Of a stretch of DNA of 64,000 nucleotides, positions 16,483 through 28,237 are shown piece by piece. This stretch comes from Paracoccus sp. Z118. GTDB lineage: Bacteria; Pseudomonadota; Alphaproteobacteria; Rhodobacterales; Rhodobacteraceae. The position numbers and the translations under genes were made by a program. The stretch covers positions 1 through 64,000 of the forward strand of contig NZ_JAHQZU010000002.1 in assembly GCF_019061185.1 (NCBI RefSeq), in the 5' to 3' direction. Every line of letters begins with the position of its first letter. The first letter of the stretch is position 1. Under the pieces are notes generated by a model. That model ran no database searches and was not told the origin of the DNA. It saw nothing but the letters and a program-made list of their open reading frames with translations.

Positions 16483-17747
16483 CAGGCGGCGAGCCGTTCC
16501 GCCAGCGCCTCCAGCGGCGGGGCCTTGCGGACAGGGCCGTAAAGCGCCAGCGCGGGACGGGCCCCGGAGATGGCGCGGGCCGCATGGGCGCGCACCTCGG
16601 CCGCCGTCACCGCGTCGATGCGGGCGGCGACCTCGGCCGGGTCGGGCACACGGCCCCAGATCGACAGCGACCGCGCCATCCGCTCGGCCTGCGAGGACGG
16701 GCTTTCCAGCCCCATCAGCAGCCCGGCTTTCAACTGGGCGCGGGCGCGGGCGACCTCGGCCTCGGTCAGGTCATCGGCCGAGCGGCGCAGTTCGTCGATG
16801 GTCAGATGCGCGAGGTCGGCGACCTGATCGCCCGAGGTGCCGGCATAGATCGTCGTCATGCCGGTGTCGTCGTGGAACCCGGACTGGGCGAAGATCGTGT
16901 AGCAGAGGCCGCGTTCCTCGCGGATCTTCTGGAACAGCCGCGAGGACATGCCGCCCCCCAGCGCCGCCGTCCAGATCTGCGCGGCGTAGAAATCGTCCGA
17001 GCGGTAGCCCGGCCCCTCGAAGGCCATCGCAAAATGCGCCTGCTCCAGCCGCTTCACGCGGCGCGATTCCGCGCCCTGCCAGCGGGCGGATTCGCGGACG
17101 CTGCCGATCACCGGCTTGAGATGGCCGAAGATCTCCTCGGCCTGCGCGACGATCCGGTCGTGATCGACCGCGCCCGCGGCCGCGACGATCATCTGGCCGG
17201 GGCCGTAATGCTCGGCGACGAACCCCGCCAGATCCTCGCGCGCAAAGCCCGCCACCCGCTCGGCGGGGCCGAGGATCGTGCGGCCCATCGGCTGGTCCGG
17301 GTAGGCCGCTTCCTGCAACCAGTCGAAGATCACGTCGTCGGGCGTGTCCAGCGACTGCCCGATCTCCTGCAGGATCACGCCGCGTTCGACCTCGATCTCG
17401 CGCGGATCGAAGGTCGAGTTCAGCAGGATGTCCCCGATCACGTCCAGCGCCAGCGGCACGTCCGCCGACAGCACCCGCGCGTAATAGGCGGTCACGTCGC
17501 GCGAGGTATAGGCGTTGATGTAGCCCCCCACATCCTCGATCGATTCCGCGATCTGCAACGCGTTGCGCCGCGCCGTGCCCTTGAAGGCCATGTGCTCCAG
17601 AAAATGCGCGATCCCGTTCTGTTCGGGCCGCTCGTCGCGCCCGCCCGCCCCTACCCAGACGCCGACGCTGGCCGAATGAAGGCCGGGCATCGCGCGGGTG
17701 ACGATGCGCAGGCCGTTGGGAAGGGTCGTGATCCGAATGTCGCTCAA
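16482..17747 (-). CDS. M16 family zinc metallopeptidase (processing-peptidase-like)
   Basis: The 421-residue protein resembles the beta subunit of mitochondrial processing peptidase. The inverted zinc motif HFLEH (H-x-x-E-H) is near residue 48, with the downstream zinc ligand glutamate in EIEVERGVILQEI, so the active site is intact. The second half contains SRLFQKIREERGLCYTIFA, the conserved Arg/Tyr region that positions peptides. Bacterial members digest or trim small peptides; the substrate is unknown. It overlaps thrC by 4 bases upstream and the GNAT gene downstream. Confidence 0.94.
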   Translation of the reverse strand: MSDIRITTLPNGLRIVTRAMPGLHSASVGVWVGAGGRDERPEQNGIAHFLEHMAFKGTARRNALQIAESIEDVGGYINAYTSRDVTAYYARVLSADVPLALDVIGDILLNSTFDPREIEVERGVILQEIGQSLDTPDDVIFDWLQEAAYPDQPMGRTILGPAERVAGFAREDLAGFVAEHYGPGQMIVAAAGAVDHDRIVAQAEEIFGHLKPVIGSVRESARWQGAESRRVKRLEQAHFAMAFEGPGYRSDDFYAAQIWTAALGGGMSSRLFQKIREERGLCYTIFAQSGFHDDTGMTTIYAGTSGDQVADLAHLTIDELRRSADDLTEAEVARARAQLKAGLLMGLESPSSQAERMARSLSIWGRVPDPAEVAARIDAVTAAEVRAHAARAISGARPALALYGPVRKAPPLEALAERLAA

Positions 17748-19135
17748 GCCGATCTCCTTTGCAGGATCAGGGATTTAAGCGCCTCGTTGTCATTTTCAAC
17801 CTGAGTAACGCGCTCGGGCAGGTCGAACAGCCGGGCCATGTGGGGCGGCAGGTCGGGGCGGAGCCCGATCGCCTGCTCGACCGCGTCGGGGAACTTGGCG
17901 GGATGGGCGGTGGCCAGGGTGATCATCGGCGTGCCGGTCTTCACGTGCCGCTGCGCCACGTCGATCCCCACGGCGCTGTGGGGGCAGACGATCTCGCCGG
18001 TCTCGGCCCGGATGCGTGCAATGGCGGCCAGCGTCTCGGTTTCGGACACCCGGCCCGAATCGTAGATCTCGCGCAGATGCTCCAGCGCGCCTTGGGCGAT
18101 GTTGAACCCGCCCGAGGTCTTCAGCTCGTCCATGAGTTGCGCCACCGCCCGCCCGTCGCCGTCATGGGCGTAGAACAAGGCCCGCTCGAAGTTGGAACTG
18201 ACCTGGATGTCCATAGAGGGCGAGATCGACGGCTGCACCCGTCCGACGCGGTATTCGCCGCCCGAAAGCGCCCGGTCGAGAATGTCGTTCTGGTTGGTCG
18301 CAACCACCAGCCGATCCACCGGCAGGCCCATCGCCCGCGCGATGGTGCCCGCGAAGATGTCGCCGAAATTGCCGGTCGGGACGGTGAAGCTGACCTTGCG
18401 GTGCGGTGCCCCCAGCGACACGGCCGAAGTGAAGTAATAGACCACCTGCGCCAGCACCCGCGCCCAGTTGATGCTGTTGACGCCGGCAAGACCCACCTCG
18501 TCGCGGAAGGCGTGGTCGTTGAACAGATCCTTCAGCCGCGCCTGCCCGTCGTCGAAGGTGCCGTCGATGGCCAGCGCGTGGACATTCGCCTCGCCCGGCG
18601 TGGTCATCTGCCGACGCTGCACCTCGCTGACGCGGTCATGCGGGAACAGGATGAACACGTCCACGTTGGGCAGGCCGCGGAACGCCTCGATCGCCGCGGA
18701 GCCGGTGTCGCCCGAGGTCGCGCCGACGATGGTGATGCGGCGATCCTCGCGCGCAAGGGCGATCTGGAACAGCTGCCCGATCAGCTGCATGGCGAAGTCC
18801 TTGAAGGCCAGCGTCGGCCCGTGGAACAGCTCCAGCAGGAAATGCCCCGGCGCAAGCTGCACCAGCGGCGCGCGGGCGGCGTGGCGGAAGCCGGCATAGG
18901 CGCGGGCGATGGCCTCGCGCAGTTCGGTTTCCGTGAAGCTTTCCGCGACAAAGGGCTGCATGACGCGGAAGGCGGCTTCCTCGTAGGACAGGCCCTCCAG
19001 CGCCGCAATGTCCTCGGGCGTCATTTGCGGGATCGTCTGCGGGACATAGAGCCCGCCATCCCGCGCCAGCCCGGTCATCATCGCCTCGGCGAAGTTCAGG
19101 ACGGGCGCGGCGCCGCGGGTGGAGATGTAGTGCAT
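17744..19135 (-). CDS. thrC: threonine synthase
   Basis: The 463-residue PLP enzyme converts O-phosphohomoserine to threonine in the last step of the pathway. The start MHYISTRG is the standard beginning of the longer (yeast/E. coli-like) class. The PLP lysine is in HGPTLAFKDFAMQ near residue 110, followed by VGATSGDTGSAAIEAFRG (phosphate-binding) and PTGNFGDIFAGTIARAMG. A longer open frame exists but lacks homology. It follows surf1 on the same strand after 44 bases and overlaps the M16 gene by 4 bases. Confidence 0.96.
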   Translation of the reverse strand: MHYISTRGAAPVLNFAEAMMTGLARDGGLYVPQTIPQMTPEDIAALEGLSYEEAAFRVMQPFVAESFTETELREAIARAYAGFRHAARAPLVQLAPGHFLLELFHGPTLAFKDFAMQLIGQLFQIALAREDRRITIVGATSGDTGSAAIEAFRGLPNVDVFILFPHDRVSEVQRRQMTTPGEANVHALAIDGTFDDGQARLKDLFNDHAFRDEVGLAGVNSINWARVLAQVVYYFTSAVSLGAPHRKVSFTVPTGNFGDIFAGTIARAMGLPVDRLVVATNQNDILDRALSGGEYRVGRVQPSISPSMDIQVSSNFERALFYAHDGDGRAVAQLMDELKTSGGFNIAQGALEHLREIYDSGRVSETETLAAIARIRAETGEIVCPHSAVGIDVAQRHVKTGTPMITLATAHPAKFPDAVEQAIGLRPDLPPHMARLFDLPERVTQVENDNEALKSLILQRRSA

Positions 19136-19179
19136 GGCGGGGTCCTGAAAACGGTCGGAATTGCGGCTGCGGGTGGCCT

Positions 19180-19872
19180 TCACGACCGGCGCCGAGTGAT
19201 ACGCCAGATCAGCAGCGCTGTCATCCCTGCCCAGACCGCCGCCAGCAGGAACCACTGCACGGCATAGGACAGGTGATTGTTCGGGATGCCGCCGACCGAG
19301 ACCGGGATCGGCATGACTCCCTGCGCGTCGCCCCCCACGGCGCCGACGACCACCAGCACCGGCTGGGTGTCCAGCACGGCCGCCATCGCGGGCACGTCGC
19401 GGGCGAACCAGATGCCCTCGGCCAGGTTCGGGTCGGGCGTGGCGCTGCCCTTCTCATCCGGCCAGTGCAGGTTGCCGTTCACCCGCAGCCGCACCGGCGG
19501 GCGTTCGGCATGGCGGTCGTCCTGCGGGACGAAGCCACGATCCAGCATGATCCGCCGCCCGTCATCGGTGACGAAGCCGGAGATGACGTTGTAACCCCCG
19601 CCCGCTTCCTTGGTGCCGGACAGCACGAGGATCTCGTCGCCCGTGGTGGTGCCGGTCAGGGTGACGGGGCGGTATTTCATCGACGGGTCGATCCCGGCCG
19701 GAAGCGGGCCGGGCGGCGCGGCGATGCCCTGCCGGATCTGGTCCAGCATCGCCTCTTTCCACTCCATCCGCTGAAGCTGCCAGAAACCGAGCGCCAGCAG
19801 GATCGCCGTCCCGACGACGCCCAGCAGCAGCGGCCCGATGATCCGGCGCAGCGTGCCCCGTTCCCTGTCCAT
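19180..19872 (-). CDS. SURF1 family cytochrome oxidase assembly protein
   Basis: The 230-residue inner-membrane protein has two transmembrane helices, residues about 13-32 (GPLLLGVVGTAILLALGFWQLQR) and near the C-terminus (YAVQWFLLAAVWAGMTALLIW). A large periplasmic loop lies between them and includes GGYNVISGFVTDDGRRIMLDRGFVP and NNHLSYAVQW. SURF1 proteins bind heme a and help insert it into subunit I of the aa3 oxidase. The position directly downstream of ctaE matches the known Paracoccus cta gene order. Confidence 0.93.
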   Translation of the reverse strand: MDRERGTLRRIIGPLLLGVVGTAILLALGFWQLQRMEWKEAMLDQIRQGIAAPPGPLPAGIDPSMKYRPVTLTGTTTGDEILVLSGTKEAGGGYNVISGFVTDDGRRIMLDRGFVPQDDRHAERPPVRLRVNGNLHWPDEKGSATPDPNLAEGIWFARDVPAMAAVLDTQPVLVVVGAVGGDAQGVMPIPVSVGGIPNNHLSYAVQWFLLAAVWAGMTALLIWRITRRRS

Positions 19873-19891
19873 CGCCTTCCCCAATGCAGGA

Positions 19892-19917
19892 GGCGCGCGG
19901 AATCGACCCCGCGCGCC
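19892..19917 (-). terminator. hairpin between ctaE and surf1
   Basis: GGCGCGCGG (19892-19900) and CCGCGCGCC (19909-19917) form a perfect 9-base stem with an 8-base loop in the 65-base ctaE-surf1 gap. Without a T-run it may be a partial terminator or an mRNA-stabilising hairpin that sets lower surf1 expression. Confidence 0.35.
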
Positions 19918-19937
19918 CCCGTAAATCTCTGACCGGA

Positions 19938-20759
19938 TCAGCGGCCCCAGACGTAGATCACGGCGAACAGGAACAGCCAGACCACGTCCACGAAGTGCCA
20001 GTACCAGGCCGCCGCCTCGAAGCCGGTATGGCTTTCCTGCGTCATCTGCCCGCGCATGAAGCGGATCAGGCAGACGGTCAGGAAGATCGTGCCGATGATG
20101 ACGTGGAAGCCGTGCAGGCCGGTGGCCAGGTAGAACACGCCGCCATAGGCGGTGTCCGACAGGCCGAACGCCGCATGGCTGTATTCGTAGGCTTGCAGGA
20201 AGGTGAAGGCGATGCCCAGGAACACCGCGACGGCGAGGCCGCGGATGGTCGTCTTCCGGTCGCCTTCGTGGACGAAGGCATGGTGCGCCCAGGTCACGGC
20301 GACGCCCGACAGCAGCAGGATCAGCGTGTTGATCAGCGGCAGATGCCACGGATCGAACGGGATGATGCCTTCCGGCGGCCACACGCCGTCCTTGATCGGG
20401 CTCAGCTCGCCCATCGGATACATGGCGTGCTTGAAGAAGGCCCAGAAGGCGGCGGCGAACAGCATCACTTCCGAGATGATGAACAGGATGATGCCGTATT
20501 GCAGCCCGATCCGCACGACCGGGGTGTGATCGCCGGTATTGCCCTCGTGGACGACGTCGGACCACCAGCCATACATGCAGTAGAGCACCGTCAGCAGCCC
20601 GGCGCCGAAGACGATCCAGACCGGCAGCCCCGGAATGAGTGCCGTGCCCTTCATCCAGAACACGGCCCCGGTGAGCATGACGAAGACACCGATCGCAGCG
20701 ATGAAGGGCCACACGGACGGCGGCAGGATGTGGTAATCGTGGTTTTTCGCGTGCGCCAT
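19938..20759 (-). CDS. ctaE: cytochrome c oxidase subunit III
   Basis: The 273-residue subunit of the aa3-type oxidase has seven helices. The N-terminus [19 protein letters not shown] is typical of Paracoccus and Rhodobacter. The segment [14 protein letters not shown] has the conserved membrane acidic/aromatic region, and [20 protein letters not shown] and [23 protein letters not shown] are the last helices. It has no redox cofactor; it stabilises subunit I and the proton entry site. Subunit I is not in the window, as in Paracoccus where ctaD lies elsewhere. Confidence 0.97.
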   Translation of the reverse strand: MAHAKNHDYHILPPSVWPFIAAIGVFVMLTGAVFWMKGTALIPGLPVWIVFGAGLLTVLYCMYGWWSDVVHEGNTGDHTPVVRIGLQYGIILFIISEVMLFAAAFWAFFKHAMYPMGELSPIKDGVWPPEGIIPFDPWHLPLINTLILLLSGVAVTWAHHAFVHEGDRKTTIRGLAVAVFLGIAFTFLQAYEYSHAAFGLSDTAYGGVFYLATGLHGFHVIIGTIFLTVCLIRFMRGQMTQESHTGFEAAAWYWHFVDVVWLFLFAVIYVWGR

Positions 20760-20788
20760 GCGACGGCTCCGTCTTTAGGTCTGTGGGT

Positions 20789-21367
20789 TCAATTCACGGA
20801 TGGGGCGGGCGCCGGGGCGGTGGTGGCGCTTGCCGACCGCCGCACGGGCTCGTCCTTGCGGAAGAAGGTATAGGACAGGGTGATGTCGCGCACCTTCTTG
20901 GCGTCGCGGTCCGTCACGATCCCCGGATCGACGAAGAAGGTGATCGGCATTTCCACCCGCTCGCCCGGCTTCAGCTCCTGCTCGGTGAAGCAGAAGCAGT
21001 CCAGCTTCTCGAAGTAGTAGCCGGCGGAATCGGGCGAGACGTTGTAGGTCGCGGTGCCGATGATCGTCTCGTCGGAGTTGTTGACCGCCTCGTAGAAGGC
21101 GAGGCCGGTTTCCCCGATTTTCATCGTCATCTCGCGCTGCATCGGACGGAAGGTCCAGTCGAGGTTGGGGGCGATGTTGGAATCGAAGCGCACCCGGACC
21201 AGCTCGTCCAGAACCACGTCGGATTCCGCCTCGGCGACGCTGGTGGTGCCGGCAAAGCCGGTCACGCGGCAGAACCACGAATAGAACGGGACCGCCGCCC
21301 AGCCAAGAGCGCCCATGATCAGCACGACGCTGACAAGGCGGATGACGACGCGGGTATTCGGGTTCAT
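20789..21367 (-). CDS. ctaG: cytochrome c oxidase assembly protein CtaG (Cox11-type copper chaperone)
   Basis: The 192-residue protein is anchored by one N-terminal helix (residues about 8-28), with a periplasmic immunoglobulin-like domain that delivers Cu(I) to the CuB site of subunit I. The copper motif CFCF is in [16 protein letters not shown], and a third cysteine ([12 protein letters not shown]) follows the membrane anchor, as in Cox11. VDPGIVTD and DITLSYTFF complete the family pattern. The gene lies 29 bases upstream of ctaE and overlaps the small gene before it by 4 bases. Confidence 0.96.
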   Translation of the reverse strand: MNPNTRVVIRLVSVVLIMGALGWAAVPFYSWFCRVTGFAGTTSVAEAESDVVLDELVRVRFDSNIAPNLDWTFRPMQREMTMKIGETGLAFYEAVNNSDETIIGTATYNVSPDSAGYYFEKLDCFCFTEQELKPGERVEMPITFFVDPGIVTDRDAKKVRDITLSYTFFRKDEPVRRSASATTAPAPAPSVN

Positions 21368-21612
21368 TGGATCACCTCCGGTTCAGCTGCCGGCACCGGC
21401 GCGGGGCCGGGGTCGGACAGCGTCGCCGCCGGATCGAGCGGCAGCTTCGAGGCGCGCGGCTGGTGGTCGAACGCCTCCATCATGTCGCCCTGTCCGATCT
21501 TCGCGATCGACAGGCCAAAGACCAGTGCGACGAACAGCACCAGCAGCACGGCGAGCCCGATATTACGGCCCCGCCGGCGGCGGTGAAGGTCATGCTCGAC
21601 ATGCAGCGCCAT
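21364..21612 (-). CDS. small single-helix membrane protein of the cta operon
   Basis: The 82-residue protein has a basic N-terminus ([17 protein letters not shown]), one transmembrane helix ([22 protein letters not shown]) and an Ala/Pro-rich tail outside. It is locked between ctaB (1-base stop/start overlap, TGATG) and ctaG (4-base overlap), so it is certainly translated with the oxidase assembly genes. Small ORFs at this position are known in Rhodobacteraceae cta operons and are sometimes labelled CoxF-like. A role in oxidase assembly is inferred from position only. Confidence 0.85.
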   Translation of the reverse strand: MALHVEHDLHRRRRGRNIGLAVLLVLFVALVFGLSIAKIGQGDMMEAFDHQPRASKLPLDPAATLSDPGPAPVPAAEPEVIQ

Positions 21613-22529
21613 CACATCCCCCCGGCGACGTGCTGGACCAGCAGCGCGGCGAAATGCAGGAAGGTGTAATAGAGCGACAACTTGAAGAACGATCTTTCGG
21701 CCTTGTAGCCATCGGCAACGGCCGCATCCTCGGACCGGTGCAGGATGCGCCAGCCGCCGGCGATGAACAGCGCGTTCATGACCACGGCGACCGCCATGTA
21801 GATCGGCCCGCCGACCGAGGTCAGCCCCAGCCACAGCGCGAAGGGCGCCAGCACCAGCGTATAGGCGAGGATGTGCCGCCGGGTGGCGGCGCGGCCATGC
21901 GTCACCGTCAGCATCGGAACGCCGGCCTTGGAGTAGTCGTCCTTCATGAACAGCGCGAGCGCCCAGAAATGCGGCGGCGTCCAGAAAAAGACCAGCGCGA
22001 ACATCAGCAGCGATTCGGTGCTGATCCCGCCGGTGGCGCAGGCCCAGCCGATCATCGGCGGGAACGCCCCCGCCGCGCCGCCGATGACGATGTTCTGCGG
22101 GGTCGAGCGTTTCAGCCAGATCGTATAGACCACGGCATAGAAGAAGATGGTGAACGCCAGGAACGCGGCCGCGAACCAGTTCGCCGCCAGCCCCAGCATC
22201 ATCACCGACAGCCCGGCAAGGAACAGCCCGACCCCCAGCGCCTCGCCGCGGCTGACGCGGCCCGACGGGATCGGGCGGCGCGCCGTGCGGCGCATGACGG
22301 CGTCGATGTCGGATTCATACCACATGTTCAGCGCGCCCGAGGCGCCGCCCCCCAGGGCGATGAACAGGATCGAGCAGACCGCGACGAACGGGTTCAGATG
22401 CACCGGCGCGACGGCCAGCCCGACGAAGGCGGTGAAGACCACCAGCGACATGACGCGCGGCTTCAGCAGCGCGACATAGTCGCCGAACTCTGCCTCGGGC
22501 CGGGCGTCATATGCGCGGATATCCGACAC
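21612..22529 (-). CDS. ctaB: protoheme IX farnesyltransferase (heme O synthase)
   Basis: The 305-residue UbiA-superfamily membrane enzyme adds a farnesyl group to heme B, giving heme O, the precursor of heme A for the aa3 oxidase. The first Asp-rich prenyl-diphosphate motif is in [19 protein letters not shown]. The second conserved loop is [26 protein letters not shown]. About nine helices are predicted. I start at the GTG at 22529 ([18 protein letters not shown]), which has AAGGGAA upstream; the longer ATG frame overlaps ctaC and has no homology. Confidence 0.95.
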   Translation of the reverse strand: MSDIRAYDARPEAEFGDYVALLKPRVMSLVVFTAFVGLAVAPVHLNPFVAVCSILFIALGGGASGALNMWYESDIDAVMRRTARRPIPSGRVSRGEALGVGLFLAGLSVMMLGLAANWFAAAFLAFTIFFYAVVYTIWLKRSTPQNIVIGGAAGAFPPMIGWACATGGISTESLLMFALVFFWTPPHFWALALFMKDDYSKAGVPMLTVTHGRAATRRHILAYTLVLAPFALWLGLTSVGGPIYMAVAVVMNALFIAGGWRILHRSEDAAVADGYKAERSFFKLSLYYTFLHFAALLVQHVAGGM

Positions 22530-22545
22530 GGCGTTCCCTTCCGGC

Positions 22546-23433
22546 TCAGTTCGCCAGCGCCAGCTGGACCGGCGCGGCTGGCAGATGGTCGGCGGCGTCG
22601 GCGGCGAAGATTTCCTGCGCCTCGGCCAGCCATGCGTCATACTTCTCCTGGCTGACGGCCTTCACGGTGATCGGCATGTAGGCGTGGTTGATGCCGCAAA
22701 GCTCCGAGCACTGGCCGAAATAGACGCCTTCCTGATCGACCTTGAACCAGGCCTGCGCGATCCGCCCCGGCACGGCGTCCTGCTTGATGGCGAAGGCGGG
22801 CATGGCCCAGGAATGGATCACGTCCGAAGCGGTGATCTGCATCAGCACGGTGGCCCCCACCGGCACGACCATCGCGGTATCGGTCGCCAGCAGGTAGTCC
22901 TGATCCTCGTAGCCCGCCTCGGCGAGCTGGTCGCGCTCCAGCATCAGGCTGTCGAAGACGACCCCGTCGTCCGGGTATTCATAGGACCAGTACCACTGGT
23001 GCCCGATGGCCTTGATGACCAGATCCGGGTTGTTCGGCATCTCCTGCGAGCGGAACAGCGCCGGCAGCGAATAGGCGCCGATCACGATCAGGATCAGCAC
23101 CGGGACCAGAGTCCACAGGATCTCGACCGGGGTGTTGTGGCTGAAGCGGGCCGGAACCGGGTTCGTCCGCGCGTTGTAGCGGATCATGCACCAGACCAGC
23201 AGCACGCAGACGAACAGCGTGATGAGGCCGATGATCCACAGCACCATCAGGTCCAGCGCCTGCTGCTCCACCGCGATCGAGGTGACCGCCGGCTGGAAGT
23301 TCATCCCGCCGTCCACCGGGCGGCCGATCACGGGCAGATCGCCCAGCATGTCCTGCGCCGCCGCCGGCAGCGCCGCCCATGCCGAGATCGCCGCACCCAG
23401 CGCCGCTTTGCGGCCCAAAGCCCATCCTGCCAT
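22546..23433 (-). CDS. ctaC: cytochrome c oxidase subunit II
   Basis: The 295-residue precursor of the CuA-bearing subunit has a signal peptide ending ALPAAAQ, followed by the mature start [20 protein letters not shown], nearly the Paracoccus denitrificans sequence. There are two transmembrane hairpin helices, then the cupredoxin domain. CuA ligands are in [21 protein letters not shown] (His) and [16 protein letters not shown] (two Cys, Glu, His, Met). The aromatic patch [15 protein letters not shown] mediates electron entry from cytochrome c. It is the first gene of the cta operon and is divergent from tldD. Confidence 0.98.
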   Translation of the reverse strand: MAGWALGRKAALGAAISAWAALPAAAQDMLGDLPVIGRPVDGGMNFQPAVTSIAVEQQALDLMVLWIIGLITLFVCVLLVWCMIRYNARTNPVPARFSHNTPVEILWTLVPVLILIVIGAYSLPALFRSQEMPNNPDLVIKAIGHQWYWSYEYPDDGVVFDSLMLERDQLAEAGYEDQDYLLATDTAMVVPVGATVLMQITASDVIHSWAMPAFAIKQDAVPGRIAQAWFKVDQEGVYFGQCSELCGINHAYMPITVKAVSQEKYDAWLAEAQEIFAADAADHLPAAPVQLALAN

Positions 23434-23513
23434 CGTCCGTCCTCGTATCCTGTCGCCCCTCGGCCGCGCGGCCCTGTTTGAGCCAGCGCAAATTCACTGT
23501 CTCCGAAAGCATA

Positions 23514-23537
23514 TTTGCCGCGAGGGAACAAGGCAAA
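23514..23537. promoter_or_regulatory. inverted repeat in the ctaC/tldD divergent promoter region
   Basis: TTTGCC (23514-23519) and GGCAAA (23532-23537) are perfect 6-base inverted repeats separated by 12 bases. The 176-base region between the divergent ctaC and tldD starts is locally AT-rich here (CATATTTG, CCTATAG), as expected for a promoter. The spacing fits a helix-turn-helix dimer. The regulator is not identifiable from sequence. Confidence 0.3.
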
Positions 23538-23609
23538 CCTATAGAGCGTGTGCTGGAGCGTGTTCCGCCTATCGACTCCGATCCCGAAACCTCATAGCCG
23601 TGAAGGATC

Positions 23610-25028
<1,419 letters not shown>

Positions 25029-25101
25029 ATCTTCAGCCGCTAACCGCCTGTTAACCCCTGCCGGTGCACAACTCCCCTGCTGAGAACGGCAGAGGCAGGC
25101 G

Positions 25102-26472
<1,371 letters not shown>

Positions 26473-26979
26473 GGGTTCAGCCAGCCGCCCGCCTGTCGGC
26501 TGCGGCCTCGCTTCCCGCGCAACCCCTGCCCGCTGCGGCAGAGAACCACGCAGCCCCCACCCGCTTCAGAAGAGAGTGAGACGGCCACTTCCACGTCGGC
26601 GATAACGATGACGATGAATCGAGCCGAACCGCCGACGGCCGATTAGACGCCTCAGGCAGCCGATCAAGGCCGCAGCAAAAGGGCTAGTTTGTGCAGCTCA
26701 CGCAGAGCGGAGAAGCGCAGTGATGCCGCCGCGCGCCCGCTTTGCCCTGAACCGGCCTCGTAAAGTCACGATGGCGGCGCAGACCCGTTGGCGGTCACCA
26801 GGCACTCCAAACGCCCGTTCAGCAGGCCCTTGCCGCGCCCGACGGCTCTGAACCGTCGCCGCGCCTGTGGTGACGATCACCTTGTCCCGTTGGGCAGATC
26901 AGTCGGCCGAAGCCCCTCCCTGAGGATGCATGGGGCCTTCAGCGCATCGCCCGCCACTCAGCCGCCTTAGAAGCGGCGC
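26473..26979. other. 507-base intergenic region without a recognisable gene
   Basis: The region lies between the convergent dprA and FliM/FliN-type genes. Short open frames (for example about 60 codons at 26698-26880) show no ribosome-binding site or family resemblance. Composition is somewhat less GC-rich than the flanks, with stop codons in all frames. A few weak inverted repeats occur, such as GACGG..CCGTC near 26840 and GGTGACGATCACC near 26870. I see no SRP RNA, tmRNA, 6S or RNase P core. It may be decayed coding DNA. Confidence 0.5.
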
Positions 26980-28161
26980 TCACTGGTTTTGGGCGGAGAG
27001 TCGGACCGCTCGCCGGATGTCGTCTTCACCGCTCGCCGTGCTGCGGAACGGGTCCGGCGCATCCAGGTCCAGAGGCGGCGCTTCGGCAAACGCTCCGACC
27101 GCTGGAGACGTGCGGGCGCGATCGGCTGAGGCCAAGCCGGGGGTTGGCTGCCCGGCACGGGCGCCCTCCTGCTGGCCGCTCGCCGCCTCACCCTCGCCCA
27201 TCAGGCGGAGCGCGTGACAGCCGGCCGATTCGCCCAGCCTGCCGCGTGCGAGGATCTGGCCGGTCGAGCTTTCCAGCGTCGCGTTGTCGAGGCAGCTGCG
27301 CGGCAGGGACAGCAGTTGGCCAGGCGCTAGGCTGCGGAGCTGGCCCAGCGTCAGCTTGCGGCGGGCGAGGACGCCGTGGAGCCTGACCCGCGACGACCGC
27401 ACGGCCCGGCCAAGGTCCGCTGCCTCGGTGACCGGGGCGGCTGGAACCGGCGTCGGAGCGTCCGGCGCGAGTTCCGGCGCGACCGCAGGCAAAGCAGGCA
27501 GCGCCCGGCCGGGCATGCGCGATTCCACCTGCGTCAGCGGCAGGACGAAGCTCAGCGACCCGTCGCGCTGGCCGGCGTCCCCTGCCCGCAGGTCCAGCTG
27601 CACCCGGCGATAGGGCACGTCCTCCAGCAGCAGGTCCAGCGGTCGGGGATCGCCGATGAAGCTGGCGTAGCGATAGCCCGCCACGGCCGCATGGCCCGGC
27701 ATCGCGGCGAGCTCCGCCCCGAGTTCCGCGAGGCACGCATCGACGAAATCGGCGCAGACCGCCGCGTCGGTCACGGTGGGCCGGCGCGGCGCGAGGCTGC
27801 GCGAGGAAACGCGGCCGATCGCCTGCATCTCGATCAGCGAGGTGAGCAGCCCCGGCGAGATCGACACGACGCCGATCGCCTCGCCCGGTCCTGCGACCAG
27901 CGACAGCAGCGCGTGTTCGGGCAGGTATTCGCCGATCTCGGCCAGGTTCATGTGCGCCGATTCGATCCGGTCGAAGAACATCGGCAGGCCGTGGACGCGA
28001 TCCGCCGCCCGCGAGACGGCGGCGGCGATCACCCGTTCCGGGCTGCGCGGCGGTGCGGGCGGCGGGGGCGCTTCGTCACGCCCCAGCACGACCAGCCGGC
28101 GGCGCAGAACCGATCCCGCGCCCGCCTTGCCGCCATGTTCCATGTCCGCCGTGCGCTGCAT
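26980..28161 (-). CDS. FliM/FliN-type flagellar motor switch protein (SpoA domain)
   Basis: This roughly 393-residue protein resembles the FliM-like proteins of Rhodobacteraceae. The N-terminal half contains SVLRRRLVVLGRD, LPMFFDRIESAHMNLAEIGEYL, LLSLVAGPGEAIGVVSI and RRPTVTDAAVCADFVDACL, the FliM middle-domain pattern. Residues about 252-320 form a SpoA (FliN) domain: VRLHGVLARRKLTLGQLRSL, then LLSLP and ATLESSTGQILARGRLG. A disordered tail of about 70 residues follows. There is no clear N-terminal CheY-binding EIDALL motif. The gene lies 76 bases after the DUF815 gene, far from other flagellar genes except an orphan fliG at 57916. Starts at 28143, 28161 or 28194 are possible. Confidence 0.83.
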   Translation of the reverse strand: MQRTADMEHGGKAGAGSVLRRRLVVLGRDEAPPPPAPPRSPERVIAAAVSRAADRVHGLPMFFDRIESAHMNLAEIGEYLPEHALLSLVAGPGEAIGVVSISPGLLTSLIEMQAIGRVSSRSLAPRRPTVTDAAVCADFVDACLAELGAELAAMPGHAAVAGYRYASFIGDPRPLDLLLEDVPYRRVQLDLRAGDAGQRDGSLSFVLPLTQVESRMPGRALPALPAVAPELAPDAPTPVPAAPVTEAADLGRAVRSSRVRLHGVLARRKLTLGQLRSLAPGQLLSLPRSCLDNATLESSTGQILARGRLGESAGCHALRLMGEGEAASGQQEGARAGQPTPGLASADRARTSPAVGAFAEAPPLDLDAPDPFRSTASGEDDIRRAVRLSAQNQ

Positions 28162-28237
28162 GATCTGCCCGAATCGCCGCCCTGGGGCGACCATCGCAGA
28201 GAATGCTTGCCAAACCGTTAGCCGGAACAGCCCGAAG

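Noticed and set aside
26698..26880. A 60-codon minus-strand frame in the dprA/FliM gap
   Set aside because: There is no ribosome-binding site, the composition is basic and random-looking, and no family is recognisable.
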